Below are positions 8,397 through 16,538 of a DNA stretch of 64,000 bases, piece after piece; position 1 is the stretch's first letter, and each line of letters opens with the position of its first letter. Under the pieces are notes generated by a model. It was not told the DNA's origin. It saw only the letters and a program-made list of their open reading frames with translations, and ran no database searches. This DNA comes from CAWKMN01 sp963850765. GTDB lineage: Bacteria; Chloroflexota; Anaerolineae; Aggregatilineales; Aggregatilineaceae. The position numbers and the translations under genes were made by a program. The stretch spans positions 1 through 64,000 of the forward strand of contig CAWKMN010000004.1 of assembly GCA_963850765.1 (NCBI GenBank), written 5' to 3'.

Positions 8397-10136
8397 TTAC
8401 ACCGCGGGAGCGGCGCGCCGGCGCAGAATCATGGCGGGCAGGGCGCGGATCTCGCGCAGACCGAGCAGCATCCCCGCGACGACGAACGACACCGCGCCGA
8501 CTCCGGCCAGCGCCATCACGCGCAGCCCGGTGCGCAGCGTACCGGCGTTGTGGAAGCCCATCGTGCCGAGCACGGCATCGGCGGCCAGCACCGCCGCGCC
8601 CATCACCACCGTCGCCGCGACGGTGCGGATCGCCGTCTGGCCGAGGGCGCGCGCGTCGATGTCGCCCCAGCGCCGCCGCAGAATGACCAGCAGCAGCGCC
8701 AGCTCGATCAGGAAGGTGATCGAGTAGCCAAGCGCCAGCCCGCCGACTCCCGTCACGCCCGCGAGCTGATCGATGAGCCGGTCCGAGCCGGTGGCGAGCG
8801 CGCTGAGGGCCGCCGGGTAATCGCCGCCGGCGTAACGCGTGCCCCAGTCGGTGAAGGTAGCCCTCACCGTGTCGTCGAACTGGTAGACGTAGCCGAGATA
8901 CAGCCCGCCGACGATCAGCACATTGGCGGCTGCGGCAATGATCGCCGCCCACAAGGGGGTCACGGTATCTCTGTCCGCGTAAAAACTGCGCGCGATGACT
9001 TCGTGCAGGCTCTGGAAGATCAGCCCAAAGGCGAAAAATTGCAGCGCGCCATAGACCAGGGTGCTGTCGTCCGCGTCGAACGCGCCGCGCTCCAACAGGC
9101 TGATCAGCGGCCGGCCGATCAGGATCAGCCCGGCGGCGGCGGGGATGGTCGCGATCAGGATGAACCTCAGCGCGCCGGACATGGCCCGGCGTTTGTTATC
9201 CTGCTCGCCCAATGCGCTCAGCGCCGCCAGCGTTGGGAAGATGACATAGCCCATCGCGCTGCCGATCAGCGTTTCGGGGATGTTCATCAGCCGGTAGCCC
9301 CAGTCGAAGGCGGCGACCGCGCCGCTGCCCATGCGCGAGGCGACGTTGTTGAAGACGATGGTGTTAAAGGCGACGACAAACAACCCGGCCACGCGCGGCA
9401 GCATCAGCACGATCACGCGGCGCAGGGCCGGATCGTTCCAGCCCAGGCGGGGCAGCCAGCGCATCCGGTAGCGGATCAGGCCGGGGATCTGCACGCTCAG
9501 GTGCAGGATCGAGCCGATCACCGCACCCCACGCGATGCCGTACACGTCGAACGGGCCGATCAGAAAGATCACGCCGAACAGAATCCCCACGTCGAACAGG
9601 ATCGGAGCCAGGGCGGGCAGCAAAAAATGGTTGTGGCTGTGCAGAATCCCCTGGAACATGCCGCTGATGCTGAACACGAGCGTGCTGATCAGCAGAATCC
9701 GCATGAGGGTGACGGTCTGATCCACTTTGTCGGCTTCAAAACCGGGCGCGACGACGTTTTCCACGAGCGGGCGCGCCAGGAAAAAGCCGATGATGCTGAG
9801 GGCGAACGTGATCACAAACACCGTGTTGATCACCGCGCTGGCAAGCCGCCACGCCCCCTCGCGCTCGCCCTGCGCCAGAAAGCCGCTGAAGATGGGGATA
9901 AAGGCATAGGAGAGCGCGCCGCCGCCGATCAGCAGCACGATCTGTTCGGGGATGCGGTTGGCGGTCACGAAGGCGTCCCACTCGTCGCCCACGCCAAACA
10001 CGCTGGCAATGATGAACGTCTGCGCCAGACTGATCATCTTGGCGGTGGCGAACGCGACCATCAGGATCAGCGTGTTGCGGGCCATGCTCCGGGTATCGGC
10101 GTGCGAGGGTGGCGGGGCCGTCGGGTGATCGCTCAT
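8397..10136 (-). CDS. murJ: Lipid II flippase MurJ
   Basis: A 579-residue polytopic membrane protein of the MOP (MATE/Wzx/MurJ) superfamily. N-terminal signs of MurJ are ARNTLILMVAFATAKMISL and FGVGDEWDAFVTANRIPE, followed by GGGALSYAFIPIFSGFLAQG; family members read 'A.....PN......G.l..afiP.f'. About 14 hydrophobic segments follow, with MNIPETLIGSAMGYVIFPTL in the middle. MurJ moves lipid II across the cytoplasmic membrane for peptidoglycan synthesis. The length is slightly above the usual ~510, with an extra loop around residues 420-460. It is the next minus-strand gene after the C39-like peptidase, but a spacer of repeats lies between them. Confidence 0.85.
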   Translation of the reverse strand: MSDHPTAPPPSHADTRSMARNTLILMVAFATAKMISLAQTFIIASVFGVGDEWDAFVTANRIPEQIVLLIGGGALSYAFIPIFSGFLAQGEREGAWRLASAVINTVFVITFALSIIGFFLARPLVENVVAPGFEADKVDQTVTLMRILLISTLVFSISGMFQGILHSHNHFLLPALAPILFDVGILFGVIFLIGPFDVYGIAWGAVIGSILHLSVQIPGLIRYRMRWLPRLGWNDPALRRVIVLMLPRVAGLFVVAFNTIVFNNVASRMGSGAVAAFDWGYRLMNIPETLIGSAMGYVIFPTLAALSALGEQDNKRRAMSGALRFILIATIPAAAGLILIGRPLISLLERGAFDADDSTLVYGALQFFAFGLIFQSLHEVIARSFYADRDTVTPLWAAIIAAAANVLIVGGLYLGYVYQFDDTVRATFTDWGTRYAGGDYPAALSALATGSDRLIDQLAGVTGVGGLALGYSITFLIELALLLVILRRRWGDIDARALGQTAIRTVAATVVMGAAVLAADAVLGTMGFHNAGTLRTGLRVMALAGVGAVSFVVAGMLLGLREIRALPAMILRRRAAPAV

Positions 10137-10164
10137 CGGTGGTTTTTCCCCTTGTTGGAGGTGA

Positions 10165-10395
10165 GATGAAGACAGCGGTTAGCGGTTAGCGATTAGCCGT
10201 TGGCCGTTAGCTGGCCTCACCCTGGCTTAGCCGTGGAGAGGGCAGGGTGAGAGGCGTTATATCCGGCATAATTAGTCAAAGAGCATCAAACCTGCCCCAA
10301 CCGGGCGGGGCAAGCCCACGCCCCTACGAAATCGCGACACTTGCTTTTACGCATGAACTAATCACCAAAAACGCTAAAAACCGCTAATCGCCCTC
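10165..10395. repeat. Composite of GTTAGCGATTAGC repeats and a MITE-like right half
   Basis: The region opens with AGCGGTTAGCGGTTAGCGAT and related seven-to-eight-base units, and ends with AAAAACCGCTAATCGCC, the inverted form. Inside it lie the CCTCACCCTGGCTTAGCC palindrome and a GTTATATCCGGCATAATTAG segment that matches the right end of the element at 277-470, plus a GGGGCAAGCCCACGCCCCTA hairpin of the third family. It separates murJ from the peptidase gene and contains no gene. Confidence 0.6.
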
Positions 10396-10401
10396 TCTGC
10401 C

Positions 10402-12012
10402 TCACGGCGACGACGTCTGCGCGACGGTGAAAGTCCCGTTTTCGACCTGGGACTTGGCTTCTTGCGCGGGCAGGAAGTTCTTGTTGTAGTTCAGCGCGAG
10501 ATTGAACTCGTCGATGGCAGCCGACGTGCTGCCTTCCGCCGCGTAGGACATGCCGATCCAATAGTAGCTTTCCTCGACATACTTGGTCGTGGCGAGGGTG
10601 TTATTCGCCAGGGCGCGCACGTTGTTGTAATCGCCCGTGAAGAAGTACGCCTCGTAGGGGCCGAACTGGTACCACAACGTGCGCCACGGCAGCCCGATGC
10701 GGAGCGCCTGATCGTAGGCGATGGCCGCGTTGCCGTAATCCTTCAGCCCGACATAGGCGCTGCCCATATTGAACCACGCCCAGGCATCGTCATTCCGTTT
10801 TTCGGCTTCGCTGCGGGCGGTTTCGAGGGCGGCGCGGTAGGCATAAGCCGGGTCCACATAATCACCCATGACGTCGCGGAGTTCGAGTTCGCGCTCCGGC
10901 TGGTAGAGGACCATAAAGACACGGTTGAAATGGCGCCATTTTTCGTCAAAGACACTGTAAGGGCTGGGCCGGCCGTCGCCCCCGTTGTAACCCAGGTAGC
11001 TGTCAAAAGTCAGGAAATGCTGCTGGAAGTCATCATAGCCGACGAGCATGACGTAGTGGCCCATCCAGTCGTCGCCTTCCGGCTGGATGCTCTCCTCGAC
11101 GACGATCGGGAAATTCGCCGCCAGCAGGCGCTTGAGCAGGGTAATGTTACCGCCGACGCGGTACAGCGATTTGACGCCGATATTGGGATAGGCCACGTCG
11201 TTGACGAACCGGACCATCTGCCACGGGCTGACGTTTTTATCCTCGGAATGGGGTTTCATCCAGCGGGCGGCGGTGTACTGGTCGCTGGACCAGCCAAAAT
11301 AACTGAGCGCCATCGTCATGGTGGTGGGGCCGCAGTTGTTCCAGCCCTGCATCTCATAGCGGATGCTGTTCAGCCGGTAGGTCTTGGGCAGCGGCACCTC
11401 GGTCGGGACAAAAACCGGCGTCCACGTGGGGACAAACCCGGCCTGATCCGGCGTGGGCGACACATAGACCGGCAGCGGCGTCGATTCGGGCGTGCCCGCC
11501 ATGCCGATCGGGATGCCGCCGGTCGCAGTGGGGGTAGGAACCGGCGTCGTCACCGTGTCGAGCGCGAGGGTGGCGTCTGGCGTGGTATCGATGGCCGTCG
11601 GCGTGAGGGTTGGCGGCTGTGTCTGGAGAAGCTGCTGCGCGGCGTCGCTGTCGCTGCCACCGCCGAGCGTGGGCAGCACCTCAAACGGTACGGTCGGCCG
11701 CAGGGAATCGAAGGGCGGGAACATGTCGATCAGACGCTGCTGGTAGCGCGGCTCAAGGTCACGGAAAAAGGGCGGAAAGGCGATGATAAAAATCACCAGC
11801 AGCACGACCCCGAAGGCGAGCAGGGCGCTCCCGACCGCGATCAGGGCCTTCACCCAGTTGGGCATGCCCCGGCGGCGTGCCTGACGGCGGCGCTTCTTGA
11901 GGCGCATATCCACCGACCCCGGCACCCCCAGGTGTTCAAAGTCGTTCGGGACCGTCGACGGGACGCGCGTTGTTTCGCTGGTGGGTGTTTTTCCAGATGC
12001 TTTATTCGTCAT
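10402..12012 (-). CDS. Membrane-anchored C39-like cysteine peptidase with TPR tail
   Basis: The 536-residue protein has a basic cytoplasmic N terminus (KKRRRQARRR), one membrane segment at about residues 54-76 (LIAVGSALLAFGVVLLVIF) and a Pro/Thr-rich linker outside. A papain-like C39-type domain follows: NNCGPTTMTMALSYFG (catalytic Cys, about residue 228), GHYVMLVGYDD (His) and DSYLGYNGG (Asp). Two or more TPR-like helices close it (AWFNMGSAYVGLKDYGNA, IGMSYAAEGSTSAAIDEFN). Known Peptidase_C39_2 proteins cleave peptides, but most in this architecture are uncharacterised. It could process exported proteins or peptidoglycan-associated factors. The start ATG at 12012 is preceded by AGCAGGTC. Confidence 0.75.
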   Translation of the reverse strand: MTNKASGKTPTSETTRVPSTVPNDFEHLGVPGSVDMRLKKRRRQARRRGMPNWVKALIAVGSALLAFGVVLLVIFIIAFPPFFRDLEPRYQQRLIDMFPPFDSLRPTVPFEVLPTLGGGSDSDAAQQLLQTQPPTLTPTAIDTTPDATLALDTVTTPVPTPTATGGIPIGMAGTPESTPLPVYVSPTPDQAGFVPTWTPVFVPTEVPLPKTYRLNSIRYEMQGWNNCGPTTMTMALSYFGWSSDQYTAARWMKPHSEDKNVSPWQMVRFVNDVAYPNIGVKSLYRVGGNITLLKRLLAANFPIVVEESIQPEGDDWMGHYVMLVGYDDFQQHFLTFDSYLGYNGGDGRPSPYSVFDEKWRHFNRVFMVLYQPERELELRDVMGDYVDPAYAYRAALETARSEAEKRNDDAWAWFNMGSAYVGLKDYGNAAIAYDQALRIGLPWRTLWYQFGPYEAYFFTGDYNNVRALANNTLATTKYVEESYYWIGMSYAAEGSTSAAIDEFNLALNYNKNFLPAQEAKSQVENGTFTVAQTSSP

Positions 12013-12529
12013 AAGACCTGCTCCTACGCCAACCGGTTAGACTGGGTGGCTGTCCGGCTGCTGCGCCAGCCGCGTGCTTTCCAATACATCCCCACAACCC
12101 GCAGTCTGTATAGGCTGACATCGGCCAGCGCCCCGCACTATAGCGCATTAAGGACGAGTCTGCCAGAGTTTATTCCACTAGTATTCCACAGATAACAGGG
12201 TTTGCGCAGGCTCGGCAACCTGTGTTTGCCCTGCGCTGTCGGGGCGGTTAGCGGTTGGCGGTTGGCCGTTAGCAATTAGCGGTTGGTGCACGCAGGGTCA
12301 GCCGGTGTAGGTTAACAAAATGAGCGGATAAGGAGGTTGCAGATACCGTCTTGAAATCAGCAGTCATGCGCTGACGGGCGACGGCCTCACCCCCGGCGAG
12401 CGTCCTCTAACGAGGCTGCTCGCTTCCCCCTCTCCAGCCGAGCTAGAGAGGGGGAAGATCGGCGTTTTCTCCCCTCTCCACACGGGGATCAGGGGGAGGC
12501 GGGGCGGATCGGTGGGTCGCAAAAAACCT
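12013..12529. repeat. Spacer with two repeat blocks upstream of the EF-G-like gene
   Basis: 12013-12235 holds the upstream region of the divergent peptidase gene; a TATAGT hexamer on the minus strand at 12142-12137 is a possible -10. 12242-12290 is a GGTTAGCGGTTGGCGGTTGG-type repeat block. 12340-12500 is a copy of the CCTCACCCCC/CTCTCCAGCCGAGCTAGAGA family, containing the hairpin CGAGCGTCCTCTAACGAGGC. No gene is supported in this 500-base stretch. Confidence 0.55.
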
Positions 12530-12558
12530 TTGACTTTTCCTGTACGGTCCCGTACAAT
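12530..12558 (+). promoter_or_regulatory. Strong promoter with palindrome in the spacer, for the EF-G-like gene
   Basis: TTGACT at 12530-12535 and TACAAT at 12553-12558 are 17 bases apart, 5/6 matches each. The spacer and the first bases of the -10 form a perfect inverted repeat, GTACGG-TC-CCGTAC (12542-12555), placed where a repressor would block RNA polymerase. The predicted start is about 185 bases upstream of the coding region, so the leader would include the repeat at 12592-12674. Confidence 0.7.
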
Positions 12559-12591
12559 CTTTTCGTTTGAGCGCGGACGTCAAACTCGAAC

Positions 12592-12674
12592 ACCACAGCG
12601 GGCACAGGGAGCGTAGAGAACGATTTACCCTGGTTGTTTCCTTCTCTGTGTTCTCAGTGACCTCTGTGGTGAGG
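12592..12674. repeat. CACAGAG-type repeat in the leader of the EF-G-like gene
   Basis: ACCACAGCGGGCACAGGGAG at the left pairs with TCTCAGTGACCTCTGTGGTG at the right. It is a member of the dispersed family described at 8222-8395. Because it lies between promoter and start codon it should be transcribed as a hairpin. Confidence 0.6.
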
Positions 12675-12748
12675 TCCGTTCCCTGCTGCGCTGACACGTT
12701 CGTTGGTTGAGAAACAGAAATCTCAATATTTTTGGAGGCTCCAAATCA

Positions 12749-14848
12749 ATGAAAGTCTATACGACTGAACAGTTGAGGAATATTGCCCTGGTCGGCCACC
12801 AGGGCGCCGGCAAGACCAGCCTGGCGGAAAGCCTGCTGTTCAACACCGGCGCGATCACCCGCGTGGGGAAAGTTGAAGAACGCAATACGGTTGCCGACTT
12901 TGACGAAGACGAAAAATCGCGCACGCTGTCGATCTACACGTCGCTGCTGCCGGTGGAGCACCAGGGATATAAGATCAATATATTGGACGCGCCGGGCTTC
13001 GTGGATTTTCAGGGTGAGGCGAAAAACGCCGTGCTGGTTTCGGATGCCGCCGTGGTCGTGGTGGACGCCGTGTCCGGCCCGGAAGTCGGCACGGAAATGG
13101 CGTTTGATTATGCGCAAGAATTTGGTCTGCCGGTCCTGGTCGTGATCAACAAGATGGACCGCGAGAACGCCAATTTCGCCAACACGCTCAACACGCTGCG
13201 CGACCGGTTCCCCAGTTACCGCTTTGTTCCGGTGAACCTGCCGATCGGCTCGCAGGCGAACTTCGCGGGCGTGGTGGATCTGCTCGCGATGAAAGCCTAT
13301 AAGGGCGTGGGCAAAGATGCCAGCGATGTGCCGGGCGACATGGCCGACGACGTCGAGATCGCCCGCATGGAGCTGATCGAAGCGGCCGCGGAATCGGATA
13401 ACGCCCTGATGGAAAAATACTTCGAGACGGAAACACTGTCCGAAGATGAGATCCGCACCGGGCTGCTCGGCGCGACGCGCAGCGAGGGCACTAAGGCTGT
13501 GCCCGTGTTGACCGTCAGCGCCACGCACAGCATCGGCGTGCTGCCGCTGCTGGATGCGCTGGTTGCGTTCGTTATGCCGCCGAGCGAACGCCGCGTCGCC
13601 GCGGAATCCGAGCGGGGTGGTGATGTCGAATATCTCGATCCGCCGCAGACGGATGGCACGCCGGCCGTGGCCTACGTGTTCCACAGCCACACCGATAAGT
13701 ACGGCACGCTGACCTACTTCCGGCTGGTCAGGGGCTCGATCAAGGGTAACGATACGCTCTACAACCTGGATATGGAACATGAAGAGCGTCTCGGCAACCT
13801 GATGACCATACGCGGCGATGCGCAGATCCCGCTGGAAGCGCTGCACGCCGGTGATATTGGCGTGGTGGCGAAACTGCGCGATACGCGCACGGGGCACACC
13901 CTGGCGACTAAAGGCTTCAAACAGCTCGTCAAGCGGCCTGTGTTCTCGATGCCCGTGTACGCCGTAGCCCTGCATCCGCGCACCCAGAGCGATAGCGCCA
14001 AGATGGGCGAGATCCTGACTGGGCTCTCCAACGCCGATCCGACGCTGCACTGGTATCAGGACGGCACGCTCAAGCAGACGATCCTCGAAGGGTCGGGCGG
14101 CACGCATATCGACGTCGCGATCAAGCGCGCCGAGCGGATGGGCGTCGGGCTGGATACCAGCGTCCCGAAGGTGCCCTATCAGGAAACGGTCACCCGGTCG
14201 GCATCAGCGGTCTACCGCCACAAGAAACAGACCGGCGGCGCGGGCCAGTTCGGTGAGGTCCACCTGCGCGTGGAACCCCTGCCGACCCCCACTGGCGAGG
14301 CGCAGGATGTGCCGACGTTCGAGTTCTCCAATGAGGTTGTCGGCGGTGCGATCAGCCAGCCGTTTGTCGGCTCGACGGAAAAGGGTGTCCGCCAGGTGTT
14401 GGACGAGGGTGTGATCGCGGGTTACCCGGTGCGTTACGTCAAGGCGATCGTGTTCGATGGCAAGATGCACCCCGTCGACTCGAAGGACATCGCCTTCCAG
14501 ATCGCCGGGCGCGGCTCGTTCAAGGATGCGTTCAGCCAGGCCAGCCCTGTGCTGCTGGAGCCGATCATGAAGGTGCGCGTCACGGTGCCCGAAGAGAACA
14601 TGGGTGACATCATGGGCGACATGAACACCCGGCGCGGGCGCGTCCTGGGTATGGAAACCGAAGCCGGTCGCAGCATCGTGACGGCGGAAGTGCCGCTGGC
14701 CGAGATCCAGCGCTACAGCAATGACCTGCGCTCGATGACGGCCGGTCGCGGCGTCTTCACGATGGAATTCCTGCGTTACGAGCGCGTCCCGGCGCAGATC
14801 CAGGCCGAGATCGTGGCGAAGTCGTCCAAGAAGGAAGAGGAAGAGTAG
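12749..14848 (+). CDS. Elongation factor G-like GTPase (EF-G2 type)
   Basis: The 699-residue protein has all EF-G domains. G1 is GHQGAGKTSL (about residues 15-24), G3 is DAPGFVDF, G4 is NKMDRENA. C-terminal EF-G blocks are present around residues 470-690 (QTGGAGQFGEVHLRVEP, GRGSFKDAFSQASP, TRRGRVLGMETEAG). Switch I reads EDEKSRTLSI where canonical EF-G has an ERGITI, and G3 has APGF instead of TPGH. Losing the G3 His is notable because that His helps GTP hydrolysis in classical EF-G. These traits mark the EF-G-like/EF-G2 paralog group, whose members retain or lack ribosomal GTPase activity depending on species. GGAGG before the ATG at 12749 supports this start; fourteen codons upstream in frame have no family match. 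Confidence 0.85.
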   Translation: MKVYTTEQLRNIALVGHQGAGKTSLAESLLFNTGAITRVGKVEERNTVADFDEDEKSRTLSIYTSLLPVEHQGYKINILDAPGFVDFQGEAKNAVLVSDAAVVVVDAVSGPEVGTEMAFDYAQEFGLPVLVVINKMDRENANFANTLNTLRDRFPSYRFVPVNLPIGSQANFAGVVDLLAMKAYKGVGKDASDVPGDMADDVEIARMELIEAAAESDNALMEKYFETETLSEDEIRTGLLGATRSEGTKAVPVLTVSATHSIGVLPLLDALVAFVMPPSERRVAAESERGGDVEYLDPPQTDGTPAVAYVFHSHTDKYGTLTYFRLVRGSIKGNDTLYNLDMEHEERLGNLMTIRGDAQIPLEALHAGDIGVVAKLRDTRTGHTLATKGFKQLVKRPVFSMPVYAVALHPRTQSDSAKMGEILTGLSNADPTLHWYQDGTLKQTILEGSGGTHIDVAIKRAERMGVGLDTSVPKVPYQETVTRSASAVYRHKKQTGGAGQFGEVHLRVEPLPTPTGEAQDVPTFEFSNEVVGGAISQPFVGSTEKGVRQVLDEGVIAGYPVRYVKAIVFDGKMHPVDSKDIAFQIAGRGSFKDAFSQASPVLLEPIMKVRVTVPEENMGDIMGDMNTRRGRVLGMETEAGRSIVTAEVPLAEIQRYSNDLRSMTAGRGVFTMEFLRYERVPAQIQAEIVAKSSKKEEEE

Positions 14849-14879
14849 CGGATTCGGGTTGATGAACCTGAATGACACG

Positions 14880-14899
14880 GGGCGGCTGTACGGCCGCCC
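14880..14899 (+). terminator. Hairpin after the EF-G-like gene
   Basis: GGGCGGC (14880-14886) and GCCGCCC (14893-14899) form a perfect 7-bp stem with loop TGTACG, 31 bases past the stop codon. The following sequence TGTTGGT is only partly T-rich. Confidence 0.5.
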
Positions 14900-15059
14900 T
14901 GTTGGTATTGATGAGCCAGGATCATCAACCGCGACAACCTGACCACCTTGTGGGTTATCGCCCTCAAACCGGCGGGTCGGGCAAATGAACGAGTTGAGTG
15001 GGCGGGTAATCCCGTTCGGGCCGTACAAAGTTTAACAGGAAATCAGGAGCTCGTTTCCG

Positions 15060-16496
15060 GTGAATGTCAACCGCAGGCAGTTTCTCAGGTGGTTATCGCT
15101 CATGTCGGCGGGAGTACTCGCTCCCGGTCTGAAATCTGCGGCCGTGAAGGGAGATGAGTTAGGTCGTCCCAACGTGCTGTTCATCGCCATAGACGATTTG
15201 AACGATTGGGTGGGCTGTCTGGGCGGACATCCCGATACCGACACGCCGAACCTTGATGCGCTGGCTGCGCGCGGGACAATCTTTACCCAGGCTTACTGCC
15301 CGGCCCCGCTGTGCAATCCTTCGCGGACCAGTGTCCTGACCGGACTTCTGCCATCCACATCGGGCGTCTATTCGAATGAATTTGAGCACGAGCATTTCCG
15401 CAACATACCCGCGCTCAGCGACTGGGTTACGCTCCCCCAGTATTTCATGCAGCACGGGTATCATGTGATGGGGGCGGGCAAAGTATTCCATTGGGCCGAT
15501 TCGGCATCCTGGAATGAAGCCTTTCACGAATTCCCGGAAGGTTATGTCCCTGGGATTGATACGCGTCCTGATGATGCGCAGGGTCACAAAAACGGTCTGG
15601 ACGAACTTCATGGCAATTTGGACTGGGGTCCGGTGGATGTGCCTGACACTGAAACCGGGGACTGGAAGACGGTGAACTGGGCGACCAACAAACTCGATCA
15701 GGAGTACGACCAGCCGTTTTTCCTGGCGATAGGGTTATTCCGGCCCCATCTTCCCTGGTATCTGCCTCCGGCGTGGTTTGACCGGCAGGCCACCGACGAC
15801 ATTACCTTGCCCGACACGCTCCCCAACGATCTGAGTGATGTGCCTCCGGTTGCGTTGGAAAACTCATTTGAGGGTCGCGAGCATTACCAGGACATTATCC
15901 AGAACGCCGGTAAATGGCAGGAAGCGGTGGCGGCCTATCTGGCTTCGATCCATTTTATGGATGCACGGCTCGGCGAACTGATCGCGGCTCTGGATCGGAG
16001 CAGGTACGCCGAAAACACGATCATTGTCCTGTGGAGCGATCACGGCTGGCTGCTGGGCGAGAAATCATACTGGTCCAAGGATGTGCTTTGGGAAGAGGCA
16101 CTGCGTATTCCGCTCATCTTTGCCGGACCAGGACTCGTGCAGGCTGGTAGCCGGTGCGATCAGCCGGTGAGCACCGTCAGCATCTACCGCACCTTGATCG
16201 ACCTGTGTGGAATGCCCCCACGAGATGATCTGGAAGGGCAAAGTCTGGCACCTCTCCTTCAGAATCCAGGTGCCGATTGGGATGGCTGGGCCTTATCGAC
16301 GCGCCGCTACCAGGAGCATTCCGTTCGCACGAAATCCTGGCGCTACACACGCTATGCGGACGGTGCCGAGGAGCTATACGATCACGAGTTTGACCCGCTC
16401 GAATGGATCAATCTTGCTGGTGATGAACAATATGACGCCGTCAAGCATGATCTGGCTCAGCATCTGCCCAACGTCAATACGCTTCCCCTTCGTTGA
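15060..16496 (+). CDS. Tat-exported type I sulfatase (iduronate-2-sulfatase-like)
   Basis: The 478-residue protein starts with a twin-arginine signal (NRRQFLRWLSLMSAG). Type I sulfatase marks follow: AIDDLNDW (Asp45/Asp46, calcium ligands), the formylglycine motif CNPSRTSVLTG (Cys85), and WSDHGWLLGEKSYW late in the chain (metal Asp-His). The Cys must be oxidised to formylglycine before the enzyme can hydrolyse a sulfate ester. The pattern DDLNDWVGCLGGHP is typical of iduronate-2-sulfatase-like enzymes, so a sulfated polysaccharide is a likely substrate. The start is GTG at 15060 with AGGAGC nine bases upstream. The radical-SAM maturase follows 42 bases downstream. The pair looks less GC-rich than its flanks, hinting at transfer. 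Confidence 0.85.
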   Translation: MNVNRRQFLRWLSLMSAGVLAPGLKSAAVKGDELGRPNVLFIAIDDLNDWVGCLGGHPDTDTPNLDALAARGTIFTQAYCPAPLCNPSRTSVLTGLLPSTSGVYSNEFEHEHFRNIPALSDWVTLPQYFMQHGYHVMGAGKVFHWADSASWNEAFHEFPEGYVPGIDTRPDDAQGHKNGLDELHGNLDWGPVDVPDTETGDWKTVNWATNKLDQEYDQPFFLAIGLFRPHLPWYLPPAWFDRQATDDITLPDTLPNDLSDVPPVALENSFEGREHYQDIIQNAGKWQEAVAAYLASIHFMDARLGELIAALDRSRYAENTIIVLWSDHGWLLGEKSYWSKDVLWEEALRIPLIFAGPGLVQAGSRCDQPVSTVSIYRTLIDLCGMPPRDDLEGQSLAPLLQNPGADWDGWALSTRRYQEHSVRTKSWRYTRYADGAEELYDHEFDPLEWINLAGDEQYDAVKHDLAQHLPNVNTLPLR

Positions 16497-16538
16497 CCGG
16501 CCCATGGCTGGTTCTACCTGGAAGCCGGGGAGTCTGTG

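Noticed and set aside
8550..10169. A plus-strand open frame of 539 codons opposite murJ
   Set aside because: It is the antisense shadow of murJ: high GC without start context or recognisable motifs, and its composition is His/Gln/Arg-rich as expected from an antisense frame.
10462..12195. A plus-strand open frame of 577 codons opposite the C39-like peptidase gene
   Set aside because: Antisense frame of a gene with clear catalytic motifs; no domain seen.
12242..12290. A CRISPR array
   Set aside because: Units are seven to eight bases with no spacers; this is the low-complexity dispersed repeat. No cas gene is present.
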